Made by a program: the position numbers and the translations under genes. From positions 620,001-684,000 of the forward strand of contig JANEZZ010000309.1 in NCBI GenBank assembly GCA_026122225.1: a DNA stretch of 64,000 nt, read 5' to 3'. Shown here piece by piece: positions 21,101 through 36,100 of this stretch. The number at the start of each line of letters is the position of its first letter. The stretch's first letter is position 1. This stretch comes from Heloderma charlesbogerti (taxonomy: Eukaryota > Chordata > Lepidosauria > Squamata > Helodermatidae). Below the pieces are notes generated by a model, which made no database searches, was not told the origin of the DNA, and was given only the letters and a program-made list of their open reading frames with translations.

Positions 21101-24100
21101 TGCTGCTGCAAGTTGTAGATGGGCAAAACTGTGTGGAATATTGCTTCCTGTAGTTTAGAATACCAGAAAGGGATTATCTTGTTTCTTGTAGTATTTTTGT
21201 ATTGACACACACTGGTATTGACCTAAGGTAATTAGTTTCAGGGCATATTACTATCTACCATGCATCTGTATCTGTAATGTTCCAAGGACAAGCCAGGTTT
21301 TCCCTTCATCAGGTATAACAATTGTTTTAGTGTCTCCGGTTCCTTTTGTGTGTGAGAGAGATTCTTCTGTTTAAGTGGACAGAAATGTTTCTGAAAATAA
21401 ATTCTGAATCACACTGTTCTTGCACGTATACTAACTGTTGGCACTGAGTTACTACCCTCTACTAATATCATGGACTCCATCCCAACTAATATTCTGAACT
21501 CATTGGCTAACTAAAGGTAGCATGTTACCCTGTTTCTAAGTAGGGTTACTCTTACTCACATATTCACTAATTCAAAAGACTGAGTATAGTTTCCAAAGAG
21601 CATTATTCCTCTGTTAAACTAATGAGGCCAATGTGTTGACAACTGAAATTCCAATTTTCTTCAGACCTATGTGAAAAGCCAAGATAAACAATTTGCTGCA
21701 GCTACAATTCAGGCAATAGGCAGATGTGCAACCAACATCTCGGAAGTGACTGACACATGCCTTAACGGCCTGGTATGCCTGCTGTCCAACAGGGATGGTA
21801 AGCTAATTGTTCTATTTTATGTTTTGAGTGATTGATAGCTTGTATTCTCTGGTGGTATTCCCAGATCGAAATGGATTAGTATATTGAATTGTGGTGTGTT
21901 TCTGGACAAATTGTGGCATTGTTCTATAGTTCCTGTTTGTAGCTCTTTAAAATGATTTCCTTTTTTCTTAATTATTAGCATGGGTTACTGTCAGTGCACA
22001 GTTGATACTGACATCTGAGATTTCTTAAGGACAATAGTTAAAACCTGTAGAATGTTGTATCTTCACATAGAACATAGATAGCGAGGGTTTTTTTTCCCCA
22101 GTTGCATTTAAGTGACTGTACTGCAGAGGGTGCTACAAGCAGAGAAATGTGGGGGTTTGTGTGTAAGTGGCTAAATAACAGTGCATATCAAACAGTTTCA
22201 GTAGTCACCAATAAACTTGTGAACATTTCATAATTTATTTTCCTTTAATATACAGAATAGGAAAAATTACAGACACCTATAAAACCTCAAGATGCAAATA
22301 TCGTGAAAGCCAATCTTACCCAAAAAATGTGTATGGTTAAAATCCTACAGAAGGAAAAAAATGTGGTAATCAGATATGTTTATAGTTTCACCAAGTGTCC
22401 ACTTAAGTTGTGATATTATTTTTCACTGAAATTAATACTTTTCATGTTAAAATGTCATTGATATATTCAGTTGGATTGGTCACTGCCTTTGACCTGCCAC
22501 TTTTACCCTGCAACTCCATTGCACACATGGGTCTGGAATCCAGGTTCTGGGACAAGCAACTGGGAAGGGGGTTGCAGAGGGAACGCAAAGGCCAGGGCTT
22601 GGATTAAGTATCCTTCACACCTCTTCTCTCTAGAAAATCAATGCCTTCTGATGCCACATTGCAAAGTAAAAGTGGTGGCCAGATTACAACAGAAGATGTA
22701 ACAGTTAGGGCTGGAACTAAGCTTGCCTAAGACTGTAGTCTTGAAAGGATGCTAAGAAATGAGAGAGCCAGTGTGGTGTAGTGGCAAGAGTGTTGGACTA
22801 GGAGCTGGGAGATCCAGGTTCTAGTCCCCACTCGGCCATGGAAACTCACTGGGTGACTTTGGGCCAGTCACAGATTCTCAGCCCAACCCACCTCACAGGG
22901 TTGTTGTTGTGAGGATAAAATGGAGAGGAGGAGGAGAATGTAAGCCGCCTTGGGTTCCTTGCAAGAGGAAAAAAGGCGGGATATAAATGCAATCAATCAA
23001 TCAATCAATAAGAAATGCATTACATAAATACAAATAAATAAAGTCCCTGGATGTAGAGAATCTCCCCTACCCCTCTCTGGTACCTTTTTCCATGAGTAGG
23101 GGGTGTGAAACTGTTTTCCAAGGATTGTTCCCAACCTCGCAAGATGAGGATATAAGTGCACATTTCCCACTTTCTTGTATTAACTACTGGATGCAACGTT
23201 AAGTGTAAGGAAGTGGAATTTGGAGGGAGAAGAGTGGGCCAGGGCAAGACAATTACTTACGGAGGGAAATGAGTATATATTAGTAACATATGCTAAGCTT
23301 AATCTATTCTAGGAGTTATTCAATCTCATAGCACAACTCAGTTTGAAATATATTAAAAGTACATGGGGTATTTTAAAAATGTGTTAGTAATAAGGAAACA
23401 CCGTGCTTTCCAAAATGGTCTGTACTGCATATCGTTTTGGAGTAAAGTATTTGGCTTTACTGGGTGTATCCATTATAAACTTCTTCCACAATTCTCATTT
23501 TGATAATGAAGTCCAAATTAACCAGTTTTTCATTGTGTCCAGACACTAAACCTGGTGCCTTCAAGATGTTTTGGACTAAAACATCCTGCCCTAAACTATG
23601 GTTCATTTTTGGTTTGGGGAAACAAGCCAACTTCAAAAACCACAGTTTGAAGTTGGCTTGTTTCAATAAATCATAGTTAAGGCTAACCAGTATGTCCAGG
23701 TTCAGACACAATGATACACTGCAGTTAGTGAAAAAACAGAAGCAAAAGCTTGTGGACTCTACTACTGCAGCTGCAAGAAGGAGAAGAGGAAAGTAGGGGG
23801 CTGATAAGCCTGAGGCTGGTTCATGTAATGGTGAACATTTAGCATTTCATCCAAATAAGGTCAGTGAGTTTTCTTGTGTTTTAATGTAGTTACTGTATTA
23901 ATTATTCATGAATTTTCTGGTCAAGCAAAGAATTGCTGCCTGTCTACCTGTTGAGATCTTTCATAATGCACTCATGTTTTCTACTTCCTACCATCCAAGT
24001 GTTTGTGCTTTGTACTTGTGAAGCCTCTACTGATAGTGATACCAGCTTACAGTGCCTGACAATTCTTGATGGGTGTTACATTGTCCTGGCTTTGGATTAG

Positions 24101-27100
24101 TGTTGGGAAGATATATTGTTACTCAGATAATATAGAACAGGGGTCTCCAATCTTTCTAGACCCTTAGGCACATTTGGGAATTTGAGAAACAGTGACCTAA
24201 AAAGGTTGGGGAGAGAGAAATAGCGAGGCTGGGAGGGAAGAGGAAATTCAAGGCAAGGGGTTGGAGGGGAGAGAAAGAGCAAGGCTAGGGCTAGAAGGGG
24301 AGAGAAAGAAAAAATGCTAGGGACAGGGAAGGGAGAGAAATAGTGAGGAAAGGCATTGTGGGGAGAGAAAGAGCGAGGCTAGAAACTGGGAGTGGGGAGA
24401 GAGAAAACAAAGGGGAAGGTCTTTGTGACCAGAAGACTGAGTGAGTCAAGAAAGCAACTCTTTCCTTCTCTGCCTGCCACCTGATATGCAGCAGGTTCAG
24501 GAACCAGAAGGAGTACCTGTTGTCCTAACATTTTTCAAACTATTCTATAAAAGCATCTACTCACCTGTTTACTAGATGGCAATGTAAAAGCTTACTGATA
24601 TTAATATCAGGGGTCTAGAAATTACAGCTGGGCTTGGTAGCCAAGGTTTAGTTTCTCCTAGCCAGCTGTGAAGTTGAGTCCCACTACGATGGTGCAGCAA
24701 TATTACATGCATTTGTCAACACAGATATTGGGCCTGTTCAGACATCATGCTAAGCCATGATCGTTAGAGTTTTTGAGCTAGCCATCATGGCTTAGCATGA
24801 TATCTGAACGGCGTTTTTCCCAACCATGGTGGTTGGGAAAACCACAGACTAACCACGCTCACTAACCATTTGCTGCAAGATGGCTAGTGGGCTTTATCAT
24901 GGCTTAGCATGATGTTTGAACAGCCTCTGTGGTTAATTGACAGCTGCCATAGAACTCCGTGGCAAGAGCAGCCAAAGAAGAAGTAGCTGCTCATGTCTGA
25001 GTGGCAGATCTCTATGGTCGAGATCTGCCTAGCAGCAAATGACACGGCTGCTGTGAGCCCGCTGATACGCTGCCCCTGGCAACAGCCCACTTGCATGCCA
25101 ACAAAGAAGCAAGCATAGAGCTGCTGCTTGCAGCCGCTTGTGCCCAGGCCCACCACCACTATGGGCACGGCCAGGTGCGATGGTGCCTGTTGCAATCTGA
25201 GTGGAGAAGCAGCATGGACTCCAGCACTATACCTGCAGTGGCATAAATGGTCAGCAGAAGCGATTCCTGATGGCCATCTGCATCCATTTGTGCTGCAGGG
25301 GTCTGTTGAATGTGCTATGCATTGGGGCAGCGGATTATGGCAGTGAGCAGTAATTATAGGCCTCCAGAATGGGAAAGATGGATCTCAGACTGTATGAGTC
25401 TATGCTGTGGGAAGTGCCTGGGGGCCATGTGCCATAGCACAGAGGGAAGCAGGCTGCTGCAGTGCCAAGCACCAAAATGACCAGCAGCACCAAGCATCAA
25501 AATGGCTGACAGCACGAAGGCCGCTGGGATGCATGGCTGCCCATCCGGAGGACTGTGGGCTCCTGCGGGATGGAAGGTGGCTAGAGAATGGTTAGTCTAA
25601 TCATGTTGAAGAACATGGTTACTTGAGCGTATGGCAGTAGCACTTTCAGTGGTTAGTGGTAACCACCATGCACCATGGTTAGCCTAAGCATCCTTCCCCA
25701 ATGTGCATCTGAACACGGAGTGATAGAATTGATGAAGTTTAACTCGGGCTGCAACCTTATACACACTTCTGTGGGAGTAAGCCCCATTTAACTCGTGTAG
25801 GATTGCACTGCCAGGCCTTATGTAGGCTGATGAACGCATGACATTTCTGCTTTATTTTTTAACCTGTGATTAATTTCATAGCTTTTGATAGGGCTTTTCC
25901 CTTCCAGATTTTTAGGACTATTCTTTTTTCCCCTTCAGACAAATATATATGTTTTATATATGGTCAAATGTTAAGCAACATTTACACTTTTTAACACAAA
26001 CAAGAAAACATTTATTTTTGTTAGTAAGACGCCTATTCTAATTATCTGTCTTAAGACATTTTACACAAAACTGAAGTAATAATGGCCAGTTTTTCAAGGA
26101 GGAGTTCTGTAGGACCTTAAAGATTATTCTTCCTTAAAGACTAAACTTTATGTTCCATAAAAAGCATGACCTCAATCCTGTGCGTAGTTTACCTGGTAGT
26201 AAGCTCCATTGAACTCAGTGGTTCTTAACTTGTGAATGCATAGTTCAACTAGTAAACTGCATTGGGTTTTAATAAAGGATCTTCAGCCAGCTGAAATGCA
26301 ACATTTAGCTTTTAATTAAGCCCTTTTCAGGTTTTCTCCTGAATGCATGAGGGATTAAAGTGGGTAGAGGGATTAAAGTGGGTAGAGGGCCAAGGCCATG
26401 CATGCTGACCTCATCCCCTATGTCTATGGGAGTGCTGGCCCCACCCCCTTCTGTTCAGACCTTGTAGGTTCAAAAGGGATTTCTACTTGTGTTCACTGTT
26501 CAGTCTCGGGCCTTGCTTTATCAGGGTCCTTGATTGCAGTGTTCCACTCACATTCAAGCAAATGCAAGTAGAAGACCCTCATTAATCCCTCAGCGTTGGG
26601 GTGAACACCTGAACAGGGCTATAGAAATGCAAACAATATTACAAAGAAGTGTTACCACTTAAACTGCTAGCCTGAAGTAGGAATTCCATTAATTCAGAAA
26701 AATGCTTTCAGTTATTTCAGTGACTGGAAGGGTTACAGACCAAAAGAGAGGATCAAACTCTGCCCTCCATTCCCCCAGCCTTGTTTTTAATTGGAGTTTT
26801 TTGCTTGCTCCAGTTGATTAGCATAGGTAAAATAACTGAATGAGCATTTTTGTAGCCTAGATCAGCTTCCTCTATCTCCACACCTTTCGAATTTGAGCTA
26901 ATCTATCACAAACAGTAGTATAAACTGGAAGCCTCATTATCACCTCATTCACTCACCAGAGGAGGGAGAATTATTGCTATAATTACCCTAGCGAGTACTT
27001 TATGGAAGCCTGATTAATAGTAACAAATATCAAGCAAAATATCTTGCTTTTTTATTAGAAGGATTACAGTAAGTACACTGTTTGGTTAAACTTTGACCAG

Positions 27101-30100
27101 GTTACCATTTTCCTTTCAGCTTAATTCTTGCATAAGAATCACAATGTGATTTATTTACGGAATACTGTAAATGTAATGCAGTGGCATAGCTGACCAGTTG
27201 TGCACTTTTTCATAAAAGCACCAAATTTACACTACTTGTGGACTAATGCATAGTGGTCATATTCAGATATGGAGGCATGTGGTATTGCCCATGTATATTC
27301 ATGTGCAGACAATCAAACTTTGGTGCTTATTAGCTTGATCAAACTTTGAATGTTCGTTGTTATGGTAGCTAAGTACTTTGTTGCATAACATGAGTGTAAA
27401 CCTCTGAACAACCAACCTATTTAGGATATTCATTTGCACTTCCTGAGCACTGGTATACTCTAATGACCTGTGTGCTTATTTTTAGAACTATGGTAAAGGA
27501 TGCTAAGTAATTAGATACTAAATTATTGATAACAGTTTTCAGAACATGGCTAACATAAATCAATATGACTTCATTTTTCAAATGTTTTGCAGATGATCAC
27601 CAAGCTTTGATTATGGCTTTTGCATTGTATGTTTCAAGATTTTGTATTTTCAGGCCTTCAAACATATAGCAGAAATTAAAGTATTAAAACTGAGTAGTAA
27701 TACACAAAAAAGGAAGTAAATTGCTTCTATGCGGGTGGAATTTAAAGATTTTCAGGACCAAGCCTTTTTCCCCTTTATGGCCCCTTTATTTTCTCGAAGG
27801 GACATGTCTTAGAATTTGAAAACTGATCTACATCTGATGCTAAAAGAGATATTGAACTGGTTTGCACATAACAACAACCCATGGGTTGTTTAAACCATGG
27901 GCTGTTGGGCACAAACGGGAGCATGCACGCTGCCTCTGGCGTACACCTCACTTCCACTTTCAGTTAACAACCTATGATCACGCGCCCCCCTTCATAGCTT
28001 GTTAGCATAGTGTCCAAACCCAGACTCTCTGGGTTGTGATAATATCTGACTTCTCGTAAATTGGCTGTGGTACATGACAAATTTTATGGCACTATAAACC
28101 TTTAAAATTGTGAATTCTCTTTGTCTTTACCAGAAATAGTAGTTGCTGAAAGTGTAGTAGTCATTAAGAAACTGCTGCAAACACAGCCAGCGCACCATGG
28201 TGAAATAATTAAACGCATGGCCAAGCTCTTGGACAGTATTACTGTGAGTATTTATAAGATTCTGACTCTTAGTTACCCAAATAATATTTTGGAGAAATCT
28301 AGACTTGAAAGAGTAATATTAGGATGTACAGTGTGGGGACAAAATGTGGCTTGACTACTTTTGTGGATAGATAGTGGGGTAATGTTTTGTCTCACCAAAT
28401 AGTTTTGACTATGTTAAACACCTTTTAAAATGAATACGTATACTGTATTGTAAACTTAAGCCACAGTTAACTCTGCCCATAGTAGTATCAGCATAGTTCA
28501 GGTCTGTTTGATTATGTCATAATCACATTCCAGGTTATATTGCAACAGAGTTGCATTAAAGTCGCATGGGAAACCTTGTGGTTTTTATCAAAGCAAAACA
28601 AGATGACTTGGTAGTATGATTCAGATGTTTAGGGTTTGATTCTGAAATGCTCAAACTGGATCCCGCTGTGAAGAGTAACAATGTATACCCAAGTGTATCA
28701 AGTTCATTTCATTGTTTTATGTATCACTACATCCAATATCACTATTGGATGTTTTGTGTGACAAACATTAGATCTTGTTTGCTACTTGTTTAGATACCCA
28801 TTTCCTTCAATGAAAAATCTAAATAAAATTGAGTGTACTTCAGAGGGCTATATCATGAAATAAGGTGAGATATTGAAACACAATAGCTTTCAAACAGCTG
28901 CTTACAGTGATCTATAAAATCCTTCTAGATGTCTGTCTTTGACTGTTTTGGAAAACTAAGGTTTCATTGTGTTGTTTTTTGCAGACTGAAGTTTTGCATT
29001 AACCCAAGTTAATGGGTTCAAATAGTAGCAAAAACTGCTTTCTGACACAAAGGTTTGAAAAGTGCACTTAACCACTTGCTCAGGCTACATAGAATATAAA
29101 ATATCAGACGGTGCAATTTCCAATTCTGTTTGGCCTTTGAGAATAATGCAAAGTAGAGTTATATAATGAGTTATATAATTAATATATTATTTCCTGTGTT
29201 CTTGTAAATTCAAGGTCCCCACTTAAACAACACTGGAAAAGGCAGTGAAGGCCTTAACACAGTGTCATACCTTGTTAGCTGTCTGTAAATTATTTAAAAT
29301 ACCATGAAAAAGGTACATAGATTATATAGAAGCTTTTACATGTTCAAGAGCTTGGAAACAATGGCTTATCTCCAGAATTTGCTTCTACAGAGGATTTGGC
29401 TAGAGATGCTCCCACTAGTGGAAGGGGTGTGTATCTTTTGCTGATTACTCCCTCCTTCTGCAATGGTTTGTGTCCTCCGAAAATCTGCTCTAGAGACCCT
29501 CCGGACCATATTTTCAGAGGGTGCAAGCAGCTGCAGGGTTAGGGAGGTTCAATAAAAGTCTCCTTCCTTCTAAAAAATTAAAAGTCTTTAATGAGCTTCC
29601 ATCATGCATTAAAAACGTGGTTGTTCAGGCAGGCATTTGGGGTGGGTTAGGGTATTTTAGAAAATGTTTTTATTGTAGAATTTTATTGTTTTAAACTGTT
29701 TTATTGTATGTTGTACATCGCCCAGAGTGGCTGGGTGACCAGCCAGATGGGCGATTAATAAATTTAATAATAATAATAATAATAATTCCCCCTCCCCACT
29801 TCCACCACTGAGATCTTTCCACTGGAACAAACATCTTTCGTGAACAGAAGTAATCCTTCTGTTCATGGAACACCAAGACTTGGTTCGCATGACATGAGAA
29901 CCCACTATGGTTAGTTGTCATGTCATCTGAACCTGGAGCATTTTCTGCAGGGTGGCTTATTTTTTGCGAACAAGCCACGCAGAGAACCCATGACTTGTTG
30001 TGGGGTTGTTCATACCCATGGTGGATTGTCATGCCGTCCGACCCTGGTAGACCGATTTTATCGTGGGCTGCCCATGCTGCTCGCTCTTTGCGAACTTGCC

Positions 30101-33100
30101 AGTGACTGCCGTTCTCCTGATGCTGAAATGGCACTTTGGAACAACCATCACTTGTTCCCCGACTTTTTTCTTCCATTGCCTCAGAAATGTGCAATTCGGG
30201 TCGTTATTTTTTAAAATTATTATTTTTGTTGGTCTTTCCCAAGTGCACACTTAACAGTTCTCCGATATGTGTAGTGTTGTCTGGTCAATTTTCTTGTATG
30301 TTTCAGCTGTGAAAGGAAGAAGGGAGGTGGAGTAGGTAACATTTAAGAAAACTGAGAAAACAAGGTTGCATATAGGCAAAATGTGTGCAACTTTAAAGGC
30401 TAGGGAGTAAATGGAAGAGAAATATGTGCTCTATTACTACAGGCATGCAAATTTCCCCGCCATTTATATTGCACAAATATTCCCGAGAATTGGAGGAGGA
30501 GGAGGAGGAGACTTTAGAGGGTGTCAGAACTGGACAGAGCAAATGGGGCACCAGCAGTACTTACATCCGACCTCCAAATGGAGCGCCTTTTACTCCATCC
30601 CATGCAACCACCTTCTCAGTTTCTTTGTTTTTTAAACTGTCAGATAACTGCAGTAACTGCTCTGAAAAGGAGCCACCAAAAGCGGGAAGTTAGTATCTCC
30701 CCTTTCTGGAGTATCTGGAGACTTGGGGAAGTGTTGAAAAGCTCATTCAACACTTAAAGTCCATTCAACACTTAAAAGTGAGAGGATCGCATTGCCAAGT
30801 CTGGATCCATATGATGTAATACTAATGTTATTTAAAGGAAAAATAGCTGTTTCAAACTGTTTAAAATTTTTTGGATGTTTTAATTTGTAAATTTTATGTC
30901 ACCTTGAGTCTTTTTTTCAAGAAGGTGTCTACGAAATTTAATAATAATAATTATAATACCGTGTTCATCAGTTCTGTAGATATATTTTATTAAAATGTTT
31001 TACATGGCAGTGGATTTGACAGATTTTAAAAGTATTATTTATTGATTTCTTAACTGCCTTTCAAGACTATAGACTTCCCAAGGTGGCTTACAAGCATATT
31101 AATAAAACCATATTAAATATAAACAATTTTAAATAAAACCACTTCCAATAAAATTCTGTTGAAAGATACCTGTCAGCAGTGAATAACTTAAACATTTTTG
31201 ATGAAGGCTAGGGAGAACAGATGAGTTTTGTGGCTACTCTTCAAAGTAGCCACAGATGGGGTGAGCTGTTTCTTTCTCTCCAAAATTCCATAGTGTAGGG
31301 CCCATTGCTGAGAAGTCCCTGCCTCTAATGCTCACCGACCTTACTGATCTTGGTGTTAGGCCTGGAAGGAGACCCTCCGAAGATTATCTTAAATCACGGG
31401 CAGGTACATATGGCTATATGAAGTCCTTCAAATAACCTGGACCCCAACCATTTAGGGCAGGGGTGCACAATCTCATGCAACCCTCGGCCACTCCCCATGC
31501 AGACTGCAAAGCCAGAAGCACCCCAGACATTTGTTCCTGCAGCCCAGCTGATCCACCTACCAGCTTCTTCCCCAGACCCTGCCCTTTCTCCCAGTAAGGA
31601 AAAGCTCTTATCTGCGACCAGACTTTTCCCTCCTGGGGAGAGGAAGCAAGGCCTGGGGAAGAAGCTGTTAAGTGATTCAGTGTTCCTTATTTCTGAGGCT
31701 TGTCCTGCAGAAGTTTGTCCTGAGTAGGTATGCAGAGGCTTGCCCTGCTTACTTGGGAATAGACATGCTGCTCGTGCTTACTTCTAAGTAGACATGGCTT
31801 GTTTGGGATACTCTTTGTAAGTGCTGCTCAGTGATTCAGTTGTGCTTTCTTATGAGTAAAAAAAAGTTACCCACCCTTCTAGGGGTGGTGGGGAAACTAC
31901 ATGCCCCACCAGTGGCAGCGTGTGTGTGTATATATGTGTGCTGCGTGCATGCATGCATGTGAGGCCCATGTTCCCTACGCAGATACTGGATGCAGGCCTT
32001 GGACATAAAAAGGTTGTACACCTGTTTTAGAGCTTTAAAAGTCAGTTGGACTCAGAAATGCCCTCTCAACCAGTGCAGCTGGTACAGGATTGGTGTAATG
32101 TGAGCTGACCATCTAGCCCCAATGAGAACTTGAGGAGCCACATTCTGTACTAGCTGAAGTTTCTGAGTCGTGTTCAAAGGCAGCCCCACGTAGAGCACTT
32201 TACGGTAGTCCAGAGTGGAGGAGTCCAGGTCCACTTTCCCTAGGTAGGATTGCAGCTGATGTATCAGCTGAAGTTGGTAAAAGACACTCCTGGCTACAGT
32301 TGCCACCTGTGCTTTTGCAGTCAATGATGAATCCAGAAGGACTCCCAAGCTATGAATGTGGTGCTTAAAGGGGAGTGCAACCAGGTCCGATGCCAATTGA
32401 ACCTTTTTATTGAGATGAGCAGAATTTCCCACCCAAAGTACTTTCATCTTGTCTGGATTAAGTTTTAGGTTGTTCACCCTCATCCATTCCAAAACTGCCC
32501 CCAGCCACCTTTTCAGGAGTTCCACAGCTTCCCTGAGATTAGTTGGTGGAAATAATAGACTTTGTTGCACAAGACTCTTGGGACTGGATCTAAACTAAGA
32601 GACTTAAACTTAGGTGCCTTGAAATCAGTGAAACCTAAGTTGGACTAACTCCAGTGCAATCCTGTACGTGTATACTCAGAAGTAAGCCCTATTAAGTTCA
32701 GTGAGTCTTACATCCAGGTATGTATGGATAGGATTGGAGTCTTAGTCTGGAGCCAGCCTTTAAACTTGACATAGTAACTAGCCTAGGCTGAATGAAAAGG
32801 AAGATCTGTCACAAGGCAGCATTTTCTGACTATGTTTATTTATTTACAACATTTGTATACCGCTCCACATCTGAACAGATTCCAGAGCAGTGAACAACAA
32901 GAGATAAAGTGAACAAAAGATAAAAATGAAGAAACATATTAAGATTATTCTTTAAAAAACAGAGTACCAATAAAACCAAGGCTGGTAAACTAAGGAAGGC
33001 TTCCTGGAAAAGAGCTGTTTTCAGGAGGTGCAGAGAGCAACCCAGTGTTGGCACCTGCCTGACCTCCAGAGGAAGGGAGTTCTATAGGACTGGAGCAACC

Positions 33101-36100
33101 ACACTGAAGCCTCTTCTCTGGGTGGACTCCAGTGGGGCCATAGGTCCATGTGGAACCACCAGGAGCATGCCCTCCGGTGACCTTAGTGACTGGGTAGGTT
33201 GGTAAGGGAGAAGACGCTCACTCGAGTATCCTGGTCCCAAGTTGTTTAGGGCTTCATACACTAGTACCAAAACCTTTAACCTGGCCTGGTAGTGAATAGG
33301 CAGCCGGAGCAGTTCCCTCATTAAAGGAGTTGCATGCGGAAAAGGGGCAGCTCCCGACAACAGCTGAGCTCTTGCATTCTGCACTAACTCCAGCTTCCAG
33401 AGCAGCCTTAAGGGCATCCCTACATAGAGCGCATTGCAGTAATCCAGCCTTGAGGATACTAGCGCCTGGACCACTGTGGCCAGGATTAGCCATAGCTGGC
33501 AAACCAGCTGAAGCTGGTAAAAGGTAATCTGACCGCTGTGACCACTTGGGCCTCCAGCAACAGTGATGGATATAGGAGTACCCCCAGAGTACAAACCTGA
33601 TCTTTCAGAGGCAGTGCAACCCCATCCAGAACAGGCAATAAACCTATCTCCCAGACCTGGGAACCACTCACCCACAGGGCTTTCATCTTGCCAGGATTCA
33701 CCTTCAGTTTATTGACCCTCATTCAGCCCATTACTGAATTCAGGCACTGGTCCAGGACTTGCACAGCCTGTCTTGATTCAGGTGTCACAGGGAGATAGAG
33801 CTGTGTGACATCAGCATACTGATGGCACTTGGCTCCAGATACCCCAATGACCACTCCCAATGGCTTCATATAGAACTTAAATAACATTGGGGAAAGAATA
33901 GTACCCAGCAGAACCCCATAGTTCAATTACCAAGGGGCTGATGAATGGTCACCCGATGTTACTTTCTGAAATTAACCCTGCAGGTAAGACCGGAACCACT
34001 GTAATACAGTGCCCGCAGTTCCCATCCCATGGAGTCAATCCAGGAGAATATCATGGTTGATGGTATCAAAAGCCGATGAGAGATTGAGCAGAATTAGCAG
34101 AATTAGTATGCCCTCCCCCTGTCCCTTTCTCAATAAAGGTCATCCATCAGGGTGACCAAGGCTGATTCAGCCCCATAACCCAGTGCCTGATTCAGCCCCA
34201 GGTCAAAACACAGATTGGAATGGGTCTACATAATCAGTAACCTCCAAGGGTCCCTGCAGTTGTTTCACCACAACCTTCCCTAAGAAAGGGGTATTTGCAA
34301 CTGGGCAGTAGTTGTCTAAGCCCATTGGGTCCAGAGTGCGCTTCTTCAGGAGTTGTCACACTACTGCCTCTTTAAGGACAGTAGGAACCACCCCTTCCCA
34401 TAGAGAAGCATTCATCACACCATGGACCCACCCAGTCATACCCCCTCGGCTAACTTTTATTAGCCAGGAGGGGCAAGGATCAAGAGGGCACGTGGTCGGT
34501 CACATTGCTGCAAGCACCTTGTCCACCTCATCAGGCTGCAGCAACTGAAACTGATCCCACAAAATCGGGCAGATGGTGGCATCAGACACCTCAACTGGAA
34601 CTGTGCTAACTGTGTCAAGTTCACTGCAGAGATGAGGAATTTTGTCTTCAAAGTGTGATGCAAAAAGAGTGTTAACAGCCCCCGGACCACCTGAAAGAGC
34701 TCCACTGGACAGCTACTTGAGGACACAATGGAGGCAGAAAAGTAACCCTTCTTTGCTGCCCGCACCACCACCCAATAGGCACAATTATTGATCTGTGCTC
34801 AGTCATCTTCACTTTGAGTCTTGCACCATTTGCACTCTAGCTGATGTCCAGCCTGTTTAGCTTTCTAGTATACCAGGGAGCAGAGCGGGCTCCACAGCAC
34901 TGGCGAGGGCACGCAGGTGCAATCAAGTTGCTGGCCCTCCACATCTCACTGTTCCACAGCGAGACTACAGCCTCGGCTGGATCACCAGTTTTCTCCACTG
35001 GGAAAGCCCCAAGAGCATTCAGAAATCTATCAGATTCCATCAATCTCCTGGGGCAGACCATCTGAATGGGTCCCCCACCCCCGCAGGAGTGAAGGAATGC
35101 CCTAAGTTCAGATCTCACCAGGAAATGGTCTGACCATGACAATGGGATTACTTGGAAAAAACCCCCCCCCATGTTCAGATTACTCATATGAGAGCTTGGA
35201 GCAAAACCCAAATCAAGTGTATGCCCTGCTTTGTGTGTTGGGCTGATGACAAATTGAGGCAGCCCCATGGTTGTCATGGAGGCCATGAAGTCTTGAGCTG
35301 GAAGTTCCGAGCTAGAATGCCAAAGACAGCCTCGGCATGGAAGTTGAAGTCACGTAGAACCATCATCCTGGTTTCTTCCAACACCATACTTGAGACCAAC
35401 TCCTCCAGCTTGGTCAGGGAGGATGCTGGGCAGCAGGGTGGGCAGTACACCAGCAGCATCCCTGATCTGTGTCTGTGGCCCAGTATCAGGTGCAACTCCT
35501 CAAGGCATGCTCCAAGATGGAGTGGTTTCTTGGTGAGGAAGATGGAAACTTTGCAAACCGTGGTGACTCCCGCTCACCTGGCTCTCCAGCCTATGTTGAT
35601 GCTGCACCAAGTACCCAGGTAGACAGAGCTGGGTCAGGTCAACCCCACCCAACTCGCCCACCCAAGTCTCAGTAATACATGTCACATAGGCCTTCTCATC
35701 CATGATTAGGTCATGGATGAGATCTAATCATTAGGAGTGCTGTCTAATTGCAGGCTGTTGTTGTTCAGTCGTTAAGTCGTGTCCGACTCTTCGTGACCCC
35801 ATGGACCATAGCACGCCAGGCCTTCCTGTCCTCCGCTCTCTCCCAGAGTGTGCTCAAGTTCATATTCATTGCATTGGTGATGTTATCTAGCCATCTCATC
35901 CTCTGCCGTCCCCTTCTCCTTTTGCCTTCAGTCTTTCCCAGCATCAGGGTCTTTTCCAGGGAGTTTTCTCTTCGCATTAGGTGGCCAAAATATTTGAGCT
36001 TCAGCTTCGGTATCTGTCCTTCCAATGAGCGGTCAGGGTTGATTTCCTTTAGGATGGACTGATTTGACCTCCTTGCAGTCCAGGGGACTCGTAAGAGTCT

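Noticed and set aside
22761..22840. Possible tRNA gene
   Set aside because: A and B boxes are present but there is no cloverleaf, and the rest of the unit with its AATC tail is a SINE. The same applies to 9453-9525.
24204..24412. Regularly spaced repeats resembling a CRISPR array
   Set aside because: Units adjoin without unique spacers, period varies 30-34 bp, and the host is a vertebrate; it is a minisatellite.
29691..30194. 167-codon minus-strand frame
   Set aside because: Crosses from an L2-like tail (AAT repeats) into a non-autonomous TIR element; no protein landmark.
35152..35622. 156-codon + strand frame
   Set aside because: Antisense to the endonuclease part of the L2-like copy A.
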